Origin: an uncultured Gemmatimonadota bacterium
Lineage (GTDB): Bacteria; Gemmatimonadota; Gemmatimonadetes; Gemmatimonadales; GWC2-71-9
DNA: 12,275 nucleotides
Direction of reading: 5' to 3'
Assembly: GCA_946887295.1 (NCBI GenBank)
Contig: CAMPKP010000106.1
Span: 1-12,275 of the forward strand
Below are positions 5,726-12,275 of this stretch, piece by piece. A program made the position numbers and the translations under genes. Numbering within the stretch: position 1 is the first letter of the stretch; each line of letters opens with the position of its first letter. The notes beneath the pieces are model-generated. The model ran no database searches, was not told where the DNA came from, and saw only the letters and a program-made list of their open reading frames with translations.

Positions 5726-7729
5726 ATGCCGCTTCGCTACCTGGCTCTCGCCGCCACGCTCGCCGCTCCGCTCGATCCCCCCGACACCGAGAACGCGCCG
5801 TTCTGGACCGGCCACCCGGACGCCGCGGCGTTCGAGCGCGCGCTGGAGGGCCGGCTGGCGCGGGCGCGGATGATCATCGAGCGGCTGGTGACGGTGGCCG
5901 GACAGCGGACGGTGGCGAACACCCTGGCCCCCTACGATCACCTCATGCGGGAGCTGGACCGGGCGGGGAGCGAGGCCGAGCTCATCCGGAGCGTCCACCC
6001 CGATTCCACCCTGCGGCAGGCGGCGGAGCGGGGCGGCCGGAAGGTTTCGGCGCTCGCGACGGAGATCTCGCTCGACCGGCGGGTCTTCGAGGCCATCGAG
6101 GCGCTGGACGTGAAGGAGGCGGATCCCGTCACCCGACACTACGTGAGCCGCATCCTGCGCGACTTCCGGCTCTCCGGCGTGGACCGGGACCCGGCGACCC
6201 GTGCGCGGATCCGCGCACTGCGCGACGAGCTGGTGCTGATCGGCCAGGAGTTCGACCGCAACATCCGTGAGGACGTCCGCCGGATCGACGCCGCCTCGGC
6301 GGCCGAGCTCGACGGACTGCCCCCGGACTTCGTCGCGGCGCATCCGCCGGGCCCCGATGGGCAGGTTCAGCTCACGACCGACTACACGGATGTCATCCCG
6401 GTGCTCACCTACGCCCGCAGCGACGACCTGCGCCGGCGGGTTCGCGCCGAGTTCGACAACCGGGCGTATCCCCGGAACATGGCGGTGCTGGACCGGATGA
6501 TCGCCAGACGCGACGAGCTGGCCCGCCTGCTCGGCTTCGCATCCTGGGCCGACTACGCGCTCGCCGACAAGATGGTGGGCTCGGCGGCCAACGCGTCCGC
6601 CTTCATCGACCGGATCGTGGAGGCGTCGAAGGACGCGGCGGAGCGGGAGTATCAGACCCTCCTGCGGCGAAAGCAGCAGGATCACCCGGGCGCCACCGGG
6701 ATCGACCGGTGGGAGACGGCATACCTCCGGGAGCTGGTCCGCCGCTCGGAGTACGATTTCGACTCGCAGCAGGTGCGGCCCTACTTCCCCTACGAGCAGG
6801 TGAAGCAGGGTGTCCTCGACGTCGCGGCACGGCTCTTCGGGGTGACCTTCCGGCAGATGCAGGACGCGCCGGTCTGGCATCCCTCCGTCGAGGGCTGGGA
6901 GATGCTGGAGGGCGACCGCCTGGTCGGCCGCTTCTACCTCGACATGCACCCCCGGCCCGGGAAGTACGGCCATGCGGCGCACTTCCGGGTCCGCACCGGC
7001 ACCACCGACGGCGCGCTTCCCGAGTCGGCGCTGGTCTGCAACTTTCCCGGCGGCACGCCGGGCGAGCCGGGTCTCATGGATCACGGCGACGTCGAGACCT
7101 TCCTCCACGAATTCGGCCACCTGATGCACTCGCTCCTGGCGCGCCAGCGCTGGAGCGGGGTCAGCGGCGTCCGGACCGAGTGGGACTTCGTGGAGGCCCC
7201 GTCGCAGATGCTGGAGGAGTGGGGCTGGGATCCCGAGGTGCTGGCGACCTTCGCGCGGCACCACGAAACGGGCGAGCGGATTCCGGCCGCGCTGGTCCGC
7301 CGCCTCAGGCGGGCGACCGAGTTCGGCCGGGCACTCGACATGCGCACCCAGATGACGTACGCCAGGATCTCGCTGTCGCTCTACGATCGCCCGCCGGCGC
7401 AGGTGGACACGGACTCGATCGTCTCCGCGGTGACCCGCGCCTACACGCCCGTGCCGCCGATGGCGGGCACGCACATGCAGGCGTCGTTTACCCATCTCAA
7501 CGGGTATTCGGCGTACTACTACACCTACATGTGGTCGCTGGTGATCGCGAAGGACCTGTTCAGCCGGTTCGACCGTTCGGACCTGCTGGCCCCGGAGCCC
7601 GCCCGCCGCTACCGGGAGCTGATCCTGGAGCGGGGCGGCTCGGCGCCGGCGGCGATGCTTGTGGAGGACTTTCTGGGGCGGCCCTTCAGCTTCGACGCCT
7701 GGCGGAGCTGGCTGGAGACGGGGAGCTGA
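5726..7729 (+). CDS. M3-family zinc oligopeptidase, probably exported
   Basis: 667 residues, the normal size for thimet oligopeptidase / oligopeptidase A-type enzymes, which cut short peptides inside a deep closed channel. The zinc site is complete: His461-Glu462-Phe-Gly-His465 (HEFGHLMH) and the third ligand Glu490 in DFVEAPSQMLEEW, 29 residues after His461 as in thimet oligopeptidase. The C-terminal YYYTYMWSLVIAKDLF block, which shapes the substrate pocket in M3A enzymes, is present. The ATG at 5726 opens with MPLRYLALAATLAAP, which looks like a short signal peptide, so a periplasmic location is likely; most characterised M3A enzymes are cytosolic. It lies 23 nt after the second JAMM-like gene and may be the last member of that run, giving three neighbouring metallopeptidase genes. 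The family call is firm. Confidence 0.93.
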   Translation: MPLRYLALAATLAAPLDPPDTENAPFWTGHPDAAAFERALEGRLARARMIIERLVTVAGQRTVANTLAPYDHLMRELDRAGSEAELIRSVHPDSTLRQAAERGGRKVSALATEISLDRRVFEAIEALDVKEADPVTRHYVSRILRDFRLSGVDRDPATRARIRALRDELVLIGQEFDRNIREDVRRIDAASAAELDGLPPDFVAAHPPGPDGQVQLTTDYTDVIPVLTYARSDDLRRRVRAEFDNRAYPRNMAVLDRMIARRDELARLLGFASWADYALADKMVGSAANASAFIDRIVEASKDAAEREYQTLLRRKQQDHPGATGIDRWETAYLRELVRRSEYDFDSQQVRPYFPYEQVKQGVLDVAARLFGVTFRQMQDAPVWHPSVEGWEMLEGDRLVGRFYLDMHPRPGKYGHAAHFRVRTGTTDGALPESALVCNFPGGTPGEPGLMDHGDVETFLHEFGHLMHSLLARQRWSGVSGVRTEWDFVEAPSQMLEEWGWDPEVLATFARHHETGERIPAALVRRLRRATEFGRALDMRTQMTYARISLSLYDRPPAQVDTDSIVSAVTRAYTPVPPMAGTHMQASFTHLNGYSAYYYTYMWSLVIAKDLFSRFDRSDLLAPEPARRYRELILERGGSAPAAMLVEDFLGRPFSFDAWRSWLETGS

Positions 7730-7746
7730 GCGGCGGCGCTCAGCTC
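7723..7746. terminator. Perfect inverted repeat shared by two converging gene ends
   Basis: GAGCTGAGC (7723-7731) and GCTCAGCTC (7738-7746) form a perfect 9-bp stem with a 6-nt GC loop. The TGA stop of the M3 peptidase (7727-7729) lies in the left arm, and the stop of the DoxX gene (7740-7742, minus strand) lies in the right arm. It could act in both directions; no T-run follows on either strand, so intrinsic termination is uncertain. Confidence 0.5.
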
Positions 7747-8318
7747 AGGGGGCGGCGTGCGAGCGCGGAGCCCGGTCTTCGGGCCGCGATGCGCCGGTCG
7801 AGGCCCCAGACCCGTCCGGCCCGTGCCATGAAGAACGCCAGCATGAGTGCGAAGAGCACCAGGTGGAACCCCTGCTGCCCGGGCGACATCCACTGCGTGG
7901 CCAGACCGTAGTTGGTGACCAGCACCAGTCCGATTGCCGAGGCGACCCCCGTCAGCAGCCCCAGCGTCAGTCCGATCCCCACCGCGGTTTCCCCCCAGGC
8001 TGTGAGCTGGGCGAACAACTCGGGATGGGTGAGCACCGTGCCCTCGAGAAACTGCTTGTAGGCGGAGATCGGGTTCTCGGACGCCTGCTTGGCCACGATG
8101 TTCGGCATCACGTTCACCCAGCGCTCCGAGACCGCCGGCAGCGGCAGGAACCCGCCCACGAAGACGACGCTCATCTTCGTGATGAGCGACTTCACGAAGT
8201 AGAGTCCCACCACGATGCGCAGGAAGGCCAGCCATCGGTCCGGGTGCACCATGGTGATCGAGGAGCGGTTGCCAGCGGCCATGAGACTGTCTCCGTAGTT
8301 GTCGGCGGCTCGAGTCAT
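7740..8318 (-). CDS. DoxX-family integral membrane protein
   Basis: 192 residues with four predicted membrane helices at about 29-47, 101-121, 124-141 and 150-166, and a larger polar stretch (about 55-98) between the first two. The HPDRWLAFLRIVVGLYF opening and the WGETAVGIGLTLGLLT segment with its buried Glu are typical of DoxX/DoxD-like proteins. Some of these serve thiosulfate:quinone oxidoreductases or redox and oxidative-stress complexes, while most have no known role. The ATG at 8318 has GGAGG nine nt upstream and lies 4 nt after the prolyl oligopeptidase stop, so it is the last gene of the minus-strand operon. The first selenoprotein gene of the same operon also suggests redox work, but this is only context. 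Confidence 0.85.
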   Translation of the reverse strand: MTRAADNYGDSLMAAGNRSSITMVHPDRWLAFLRIVVGLYFVKSLITKMSVVFVGGFLPLPAVSERWVNVMPNIVAKQASENPISAYKQFLEGTVLTHPELFAQLTAWGETAVGIGLTLGLLTGVASAIGLVLVTNYGLATQWMSPGQQGFHLVLFALMLAFFMARAGRVWGLDRRIAARRPGSALARRPLS

Positions 8319-8322
8319 GGGG

Positions 8323-10362
8323 TCAAACCTCCACCCCTAACTCCGAAAACACAAACGCCCACGTATCGGTCAGCTCCTCGAGCACCTTGTTGAGCGGCTT
8401 GCCGGCTCCGTGCCCCGCGCGGGACTCGAGCCGGAGCAGGATCGGGCGGGAAGAGGACGTCGCCGCCTGAAGCCGGGCCGTCATCTTCCGGGCGTGCATC
8501 GGATCCACCCTCGTGTCGCTCTCCGCGGTCGCCAGGAGGACGGCGGGATAGGCCACGCCGTCGCGCACGTGATGGTAGGGACTGTACGCCCTGAGCCACG
8601 GGAACTGGGCGGGGTCCTCGGCCGAGCCGTACTCCGGAATCCAGAGTCGCGCGATGAGAAAGCGGTGGTAGCGCAGCATGTCGAGCAGCGGCACCTGAAT
8701 CACGACGGCGCGGAACAACTCGGGACGCTGGGTCAGCACCGCGCCCATCAGGAGTCCGCCGTTGGACCCGCCCGCCGCCGCGAGCCGGGCCGGGCCGGTG
8801 TATCGGTTCTCGATCAGCCATTCCGCCGCGGCGATGAAGTCGTCGAAGCTGTTCTGCTTCCGGCCGAGCATTCCCTCCTGGTGCCAGCCCTCCCCGTACT
8901 CGCCGCCGCCCCGAATGTTCGGGACGGCGACCACCCCGCCCCGTTCCAGCCACAGCAGCAGCGAGCGCGAGAACGCCGGAGTCATGCTGATGTTGAAGCC
9001 GCCGTACGCCGTCAGGTAGACCGGGTTGTTCCCGTCCAGCGCGAGGCCGGCGCGGTGCACCAGGAACATCGACACCTGGGTTCCGTCCTTCGACCGGACC
9101 GACACCTGGTTCACCTCGAAGCGCGACGGGTCCACGTCGGTCTCCACCTGGCGCCACAGCTCTTCGGCGCCGGTGTCGAGGTCGATCCGGTGCACACCGG
9201 GCGGGACCGTGTACGACGAGAATCCGTAGAACAGCTCCCGGCCGTCCCACTCCGCCCCGGCGCCGAAGAGGCTGCCCAACGTGGGCAGCCGGATCTCGCG
9301 CGGGTTCCGCCCCTCGTGATCGGTCAGCCGCAGTCTGGACGAGGCCCGCTCCAGGTAGCTCAGCGCGAGATGATCGGCCGTGACACGCACCCCCTCGAGC
9401 ACCGCGTCGGGCCGGGGCGGCACGATCTCCCGCCATTCCTCCCTGGCGGGGCGCTCCGGATCCACCGCGTACAGCCGGTAGGTCGGGGCGTCCAGGTTGG
9501 TGCGCATGAAGAGACGCCCGTGCGCCACCTCGCCCTCGAACGAGGCGGGCAGGTCCTTGGCGACCGGCACCAGCGGCGCTCCGGTCCGCAGGTCCTGGAG
9601 GTAGAGGTCGGTCTGGTCGAAGGTGCGGGCCACGCCGATCACCAGCCAGCGCCCGTCGGGAGAGATGCCGACGCTGGGCCAGTGCTCCTTCTCGGCGGGC
9701 TGGAAGACCAGCGGGTCTTCCGAGGAATCCGTTCCCAGGCGATGGAACCGTATCGCGCGGTGATAGTGCTCCTCGCCGGGAGGCGTGTCGCCCGGAGCCG
9801 GGTAGCGGGTGTAGTAGAATCCCGATCCATCGGGGAGCCACGCGAGATCGGCCGCCCGGGTGTGAGGAATGCGATCGGCCAGGTTACTGCCCGTGTCCAC
9901 CTCGAGCACCTGGAGCACGCTCTGCTCGCTGCCGTTCTCCGAGAGGCCGTATGCCAGCAGGCGGCCGTCGTCGCTCGGATAGTACCAGTCGAGGGCGATC
10001 GTGCCGGACGGATCGAGCAGGTTGGGGTCGACGAGCGCACGGTCCTCGCCGTGCACGCCCTCGCGCACGTAGAGTACCGGCTGGTTCTGCCGGCCGTCCC
10101 GGCGCTGGTAGAAGTAGCGGCCCCGCGCCGGGGTCGGGACGCTGATCGCCCCGATGGCGAGCAGCTCGTCGAGCCGCCGGTGGATCTCGGCACGGCCGGG
10201 CGCCGCGTCGAGGTACGCCCGGGTGAGGGCGTTCTGAGCCTCGGTCCACTCCCGTGTGGCGGCGCGCTCCCCATCCTCGAGCCAGCGGTAGGGGTCCGGG
10301 ATGGTCTCGCCGTGAAGCGTCTCGGCGTCGTCTGAGACGGGGGTGGGAGGGTACTTGAGCAT
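8323..10362 (-). CDS. Prolyl oligopeptidase, S9A family
   Basis: 679-residue serine peptidase that cuts short peptides after proline. The N-terminal block (YPPTPVSDDAETLHG ... DPYRWLED) and a beta-propeller middle region precede a C-terminal alpha/beta-hydrolase domain. The triad can be placed: Ser533 in GGSNGG, Asp616 in ESDTRVDP, His651 in RAGHGAGKP. Spacing is close to that of the pig enzyme (Ser554, Asp641, His680). No signal peptide is visible with the ATG at 10362, so it is probably cytosolic. It lies 30 nt after phosphofructokinase without a clear ribosome site and 4 nt before doxX. All active-site residues are present and the length is normal for the family. Confidence 0.95.
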   Translation of the reverse strand: MLKYPPTPVSDDAETLHGETIPDPYRWLEDGERAATREWTEAQNALTRAYLDAAPGRAEIHRRLDELLAIGAISVPTPARGRYFYQRRDGRQNQPVLYVREGVHGEDRALVDPNLLDPSGTIALDWYYPSDDGRLLAYGLSENGSEQSVLQVLEVDTGSNLADRIPHTRAADLAWLPDGSGFYYTRYPAPGDTPPGEEHYHRAIRFHRLGTDSSEDPLVFQPAEKEHWPSVGISPDGRWLVIGVARTFDQTDLYLQDLRTGAPLVPVAKDLPASFEGEVAHGRLFMRTNLDAPTYRLYAVDPERPAREEWREIVPPRPDAVLEGVRVTADHLALSYLERASSRLRLTDHEGRNPREIRLPTLGSLFGAGAEWDGRELFYGFSSYTVPPGVHRIDLDTGAEELWRQVETDVDPSRFEVNQVSVRSKDGTQVSMFLVHRAGLALDGNNPVYLTAYGGFNISMTPAFSRSLLLWLERGGVVAVPNIRGGGEYGEGWHQEGMLGRKQNSFDDFIAAAEWLIENRYTGPARLAAAGGSNGGLLMGAVLTQRPELFRAVVIQVPLLDMLRYHRFLIARLWIPEYGSAEDPAQFPWLRAYSPYHHVRDGVAYPAVLLATAESDTRVDPMHARKMTARLQAATSSSRPILLRLESRAGHGAGKPLNKVLEELTDTWAFVFSELGVEV

Positions 10363-10392
10363 TGGGGAATGTACAGCGGGCGCGGGACCGAC

Positions 10393-11475
10393 TCAGTCTC
10401 CCAGGGCGATCCCCAGCTCCCGCGCGGTCGCGACGATGTCGCCGTCCAGCGGGACGTTCTTGGCCCGGCCGACCACGTCCGCCAGCGGGACCCGGGTGAT
10501 GTCCGGCCCGTTGAGCCCCACCATGGTGCCGAAGGCACGGTCGGCGATGGCCCGCACCGCGGCGCCGCCGAACCGGAGCGCCAGCAGCCGGTCGTAGGTG
10601 GTCGGCGAGCCGCCGCGTTGCAGATGGCCGAGGACCAGCGTGCGGGTCTCCTTGCCGGTCCTCAGCTCGATGGCGCGTGCCACCTTGCTCGCGATGCCGC
10701 CGAGCCGGTCCACCGTGCCGACGCCGCGCCGCTCGACCAGCTCGATCGCCCCGTCGCGCGGACGGGCGCCTTCCGCGACGACGACGATGCTGAAGCGTCG
10801 CCCCGCGGCCTCGCGGGCCCGGATCTTCTCGCACACCTTCTCGATGTCGAAGGGGATCTCCGGCAGGAGGATGACGTCGGCGCTGCCCGAGAGGCCGCTG
10901 TAGAGCGCGATCCATCCGGCGTACCGCCCCATCACCTCGACCACCATCACCCGGTCGTGGCTCTCCGCGGTGGAGTGCACCTTGTCGAGCGCCTCGGTCG
11001 CCGTGCTGACCGCGGTGTCGAACCCGAACGTGCGCTGGGTGCCGCTCACGTCGTTGTCGATGGTCTTGGGCACGCAGACGACCGGCAGGCCCTTGCACCA
11101 GAGCTGGTGGGAGATCTGGAGGCTTCCGTCGCCGCCGATCGAGATCAGCGCGTCGAAGCCGCTCGCCTGGAAGGCGGCCACGAGGTCGTCGGAGCGATCG
11201 ATCTCGGACTCGTTCCCATCGGCGTCCCGCATCACGTAGCGGAAGGGGTTTCCGCGATTGGTGGTCCCCAGGATCGTGCCGCCGAGGTGGGTGATGCCGC
11301 GCACTTCCGGGGGCCCGAGCGGAACCACGCCGTTGAACGACAGCAGCCCCTCGTAGCCCCGCTGGATTCCGTACGACTTCCAGCCGCGGTGGTGGGCCGA
11401 CAGGACGACCGCGCGGATCACGGCATTCAGACCCGGCGCGTCGCCCCCGCCGGTCGAGATGGCGATTCTCAGCAC
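10393..11475 (-). CDS. pfkA: 6-phosphofructokinase
   Basis: 360-residue glycolytic enzyme that phosphorylates fructose 6-phosphate at C1. Motifs run in the expected order: STGGGDAPGLNA (residues 7-18), GGTILGTTNRGNPF, IGGDGS (113-118), PKTIDNDVSGT (136-146, catalytic Asp140), MGRYAGWIA, PEIPFD, VLGHLQRGGSPTTYDR. Gly117 matches E. coli Gly104, which favours ATP over pyrophosphate, while Lys137 matches position 124, where pyrophosphate enzymes have Lys and E. coli has Gly. The Gly/Lys mixture is known among ATP-using members of the non-E. coli branches, so ATP is the better guess. The start is GTG at 11475, and it overlaps the stop of the upstream selenoprotein gene (GTGCTGA), so translation is coupled. 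Confidence 0.95.
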   Translation of the reverse strand: MLRIAISTGGGDAPGLNAVIRAVVLSAHHRGWKSYGIQRGYEGLLSFNGVVPLGPPEVRGITHLGGTILGTTNRGNPFRYVMRDADGNESEIDRSDDLVAAFQASGFDALISIGGDGSLQISHQLWCKGLPVVCVPKTIDNDVSGTQRTFGFDTAVSTATEALDKVHSTAESHDRVMVVEVMGRYAGWIALYSGLSGSADVILLPEIPFDIEKVCEKIRAREAAGRRFSIVVVAEGARPRDGAIELVERRGVGTVDRLGGIASKVARAIELRTGKETRTLVLGHLQRGGSPTTYDRLLALRFGGAAVRAIADRAFGTMVGLNGPDITRVPLADVVGRAKNVPLDGDIVATARELGIALGD

Positions 11476-11699
11476 CCTGCCTCGCGTATCAGTCTCACGA
11501 CCTCCCCCGGCGCAGCATGCCTTCGCAGCTCCTTCTTGGAGAAGACGAGGTCACCATCCACCTTCACCTCGAAGACCCCGCCGGAGGATGGGAGGAGACG
11601 GATCTCCGCGTCCGGAAATGCTTCCTTCAGCTCGGCCGCCAGACCGGTGGCCCGTGGCTCGTAGTTTCAGACGACGCAGTACTGGATCGAGATGCGCAT
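11469..11699 (-). CDS. selW: SelW/Rdx-family selenoprotein with in-frame TGA (Sec)
   Basis: 76 residues if the TGA at 11667-11669 is read as selenocysteine. The protein opens MRISIQYCVV, then Sec11, then NYEPRATGLAAELKEAF, and ends at TGA 11469-11471. The Cys8-x-x-Sec11 pair lies exactly at the thioredoxin-like CxxC/CxxU site of the SelW/SelT/SelH (Rdx) family, and the rest of the family pattern follows in the same frame: a LLPSSGGVFEVKVDG strand, LVFSKKE, and APGEVVRLIREAG. Size and fold order match SelW. The ATG at 11699 has AAGGAAG about five nt upstream and a promoter-like element further up. The stop overlaps the phosphofructokinase GTG. A thiol/selenol redox role is inferred from the family. 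A nonsense mutation is the alternative, but its exact placement at the redox residue makes that unlikely. The selenocysteine machinery (selA, selB, selC) is not in the window. Confidence 0.85.
11633..11669 (-). promoter_or_regulatory. Sec codon and candidate bacterial SECIS hairpin
   Basis: After the UGA (11667-11669) there are 19 nt before a 6-nt apical loop CCGGUC (11642-11647). The loop is closed by GCCA/UGGC (11648-11651 with 11638-11641) and, past a 2-nt bulge, by CGG/CCG (11652-11654 with 11633-11635). A short stem about this far from UGA with GGUC in the loop resembles the E. coli fdhF element, whose loop is AGGUCU. The pairings are seen; the SECIS function is inferred. Alternative weaker folds with a 3-nt loop also exist. 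Confidence 0.55.
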
Positions 11700-11734
11700 G
11701 TCGCTTCCTTCGCGTTCGGGAGGTGCCGCCGCGA

Positions 11735-11763
11735 ATCGTAGCGGTCCCGGGGGGTGAAGCCAA
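11735..11763 (-). promoter_or_regulatory. Candidate sigma70-type promoter of the selW-pfk-prolyl oligopeptidase-doxX operon
   Basis: On the minus strand, TTGGCT (11758-11763) and TACGAT (11735-11740) are separated by exactly 17 nt. Transcription would begin near 11727, leaving about 28 nt of leader containing the AAGGAAG ribosome site of the selenoprotein gene. This is the only convincing start signal upstream of the four minus-strand genes. Base matches are moderate. Confidence 0.45.
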
Positions 11764-11791
11764 GAGGGACGGACCGTTGTGACGAGGCTCC

Positions 11792-11820
11792 TTGTCAGTC
11801 CCCACCTGGCGGCGTATCTA
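11792..11820 (+). promoter_or_regulatory. Candidate promoter of the outer-membrane protein gene, possibly leaderless
   Basis: TTGTCA (11792-11797) and TATCTA (11815-11820) with a 17-nt spacer. A start about seven nt beyond would fall at 11827-11828, directly before the ATG at 11829, and no purine-rich ribosome site lies between. The mRNA may therefore be leaderless. The -10 match is only partial. It is divergent to the selenoprotein operon promoter. Confidence 0.4.
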
Positions 11821-11828
11821 TTTGATCC

Positions 11829-12275
11829 ATGCGAACCTACCGGCATAACTCCCGCGGCCTGCCCCGGGGGCTTCGGCCCCTGTGTGCTCTGGCCTTGCTC
11901 CTCACGACCGGGTCGGCGCTCGAGGCGCAGCAGCGCCGGTTCCTGGTCGAGCTCAGTGCCGCTCCCGCCTACCAGTCGTTCGACGAGGCGACGAAGCTGA
12001 AGGGCGCCGTCGGAGGCGTCGGACGCATCGGAGTATGGCTTCCCTACCATTTCTCGGTCGAGGCGGAAGGCCTGTTCACCAGCTCCGACACCAAGGACAC
12101 CGGGGTCGGGGTCGGCACCAGAACGTTCGCCGCTTCGGTCCTGTACAACATTCCCGTGGGAGGCGACAGCTGGGCGCACCTGAGACTGGGGGGTGGATCG
12201 AGCAAGTTCGGCGATCCCTGTCCGACCAACGTCTCGTCGACCGTCATCTGCGGCAGCAGCGGGGCGCTGGTGGGC
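11829..12275 (+). CDS. Secreted, probable outer-membrane beta-barrel protein (N-terminal part)
   Basis: 149 codons are visible and the frame stays open to the window edge. The ATG at 11829 gives a signal peptide with a long basic start (MRTYRHNSRGLPRGLRPL), a hydrophobic core (CALALLLTTGSA) and cleavage near LEAQ-Q. The mature part alternates polar and hydrophobic residues as in barrel strands: FLVELSAAPAYQSF, GVGRIGVWLPYHFSVEAEGLF, TRTFAASVLYNIPV, AHLRLGGGSSKFG. This resembles the N-terminal barrel of OmpA-like proteins. Two cysteines (in DPCPTN and VICGSS) probably pair in an outer loop. Whether a C-terminal peptidoglycan-binding OmpA domain follows cannot be seen. Confidence 0.75.
   Translation, partial: MRTYRHNSRGLPRGLRPLCALALLLTTGSALEAQQRRFLVELSAAPAYQSFDEATKLKGAVGGVGRIGVWLPYHFSVEAEGLFTSSDTKDTGVGVGTRTFAASVLYNIPVGGDSWAHLRLGGGSSKFGDPCPTNVSSTVICGSSGALVG

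Noticed and set aside
5624..7495. Long open frame of about 620 codons on the minus strand opposite the M3 peptidase
   Set aside because: It is antisense to a motif-complete enzyme; its translation is rich in Arg, Gly, His and Val with no recognisable domain, as expected of shadow frames in GC-rich DNA.
8410..10335. Long open frame of about 640 codons on the plus strand opposite the prolyl oligopeptidase
   Set aside because: Antisense shadow of a gene with a full catalytic triad; composition is Arg/Gly/His-rich and lacks domain structure.
10363..10392. A separate promoter for the prolyl oligopeptidase
   Set aside because: A TACATT-like box is present in the 30-nt gap, but no matching -35 element is visible at the right distance; operon readthrough from the upstream genes is the simpler reading.
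11469..11471. The terminal TGC-TGA of selW as a second Sec codon
   Set aside because: The family ends at about this length, the next codons do not continue any known block, and the next gene has already begun in another frame.
11667..11699. A selW pseudogene with a premature stop after ten codons
   Set aside because: The TGA sits exactly at the redox Sec/Cys position, the frame is intact for 65 more codons with family motifs, a ribosome site and promoter-like element are present, and a SECIS-like hairpin follows.

Overview
The window is high-GC bacterial DNA with tightly packed genes. Several signal peptides end in Ala-Gln (AAAQQ, AEAQ, AGAQ, LEAQQ), and the gene content is a methanol-oxidation cluster followed by secreted proteins, peptidases and an outer-membrane barrel protein. 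This fits a soil Gemmatimonadota-type or similar Gram-negative bacterium. The phylum is an inference from style, not a demonstrated assignment.

Left part (3-5702, + strand): a lanthanide-type PQQ methanol dehydrogenase cluster. It opens with the C-terminal 343 codons of xoxF, which carry the Asp-Tyr-Asp lanthanide signature. Next come xoxJ (periplasmic binding protein) and a short xoxG-type cytochrome c with four cysteines, closed by a strong intrinsic terminator at 2635-2666. The 187-nt xoxF-xoxJ gap holds two hairpins, one with a 21-bp stem. After the terminator, a second translationally coupled run encodes an exported pentapeptide-repeat protein, a seven-bladed YVTN beta-propeller lipoprotein, and two tandem paralogous exported proteins. 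I read the two paralogues as JAMM/MPN-like metalloproteases (Glu, His-x-His, Ser-x-x-Asp). All of these look periplasmic.

Middle (5726-7729, + strand): an M3-family (thimet oligopeptidase-like) zinc peptidase with an intact HEFGH motif, 23 nt behind the second JAMM-like gene. It converges on the next operon, and the two stop codons lie inside the arms of one perfect inverted repeat (7723-7746).

Right part (7740-11699, - strand): a four-gene operon read from a candidate sigma70-type promoter at 11735-11763. The first gene is a SelW/Rdx-family redox protein whose Cys-x-x-Sec motif has an in-frame TGA, followed at the right distance by a plausible bacterial SECIS hairpin. The rest are 6-phosphofructokinase, an S9A prolyl oligopeptidase and a DoxX-family membrane protein. 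ORF callers would miss or truncate the selenoprotein.

Right edge (11829-12275, + strand): the start of a secreted, probably outer-membrane beta-barrel protein, read divergently from the selenoprotein operon and perhaps from a leaderless mRNA.

The most notable items are the unannotated selenoprotein, the tandem secreted JAMM-like pair attached to a xox cluster, and the large RNA-type hairpin between xoxF and xoxJ.
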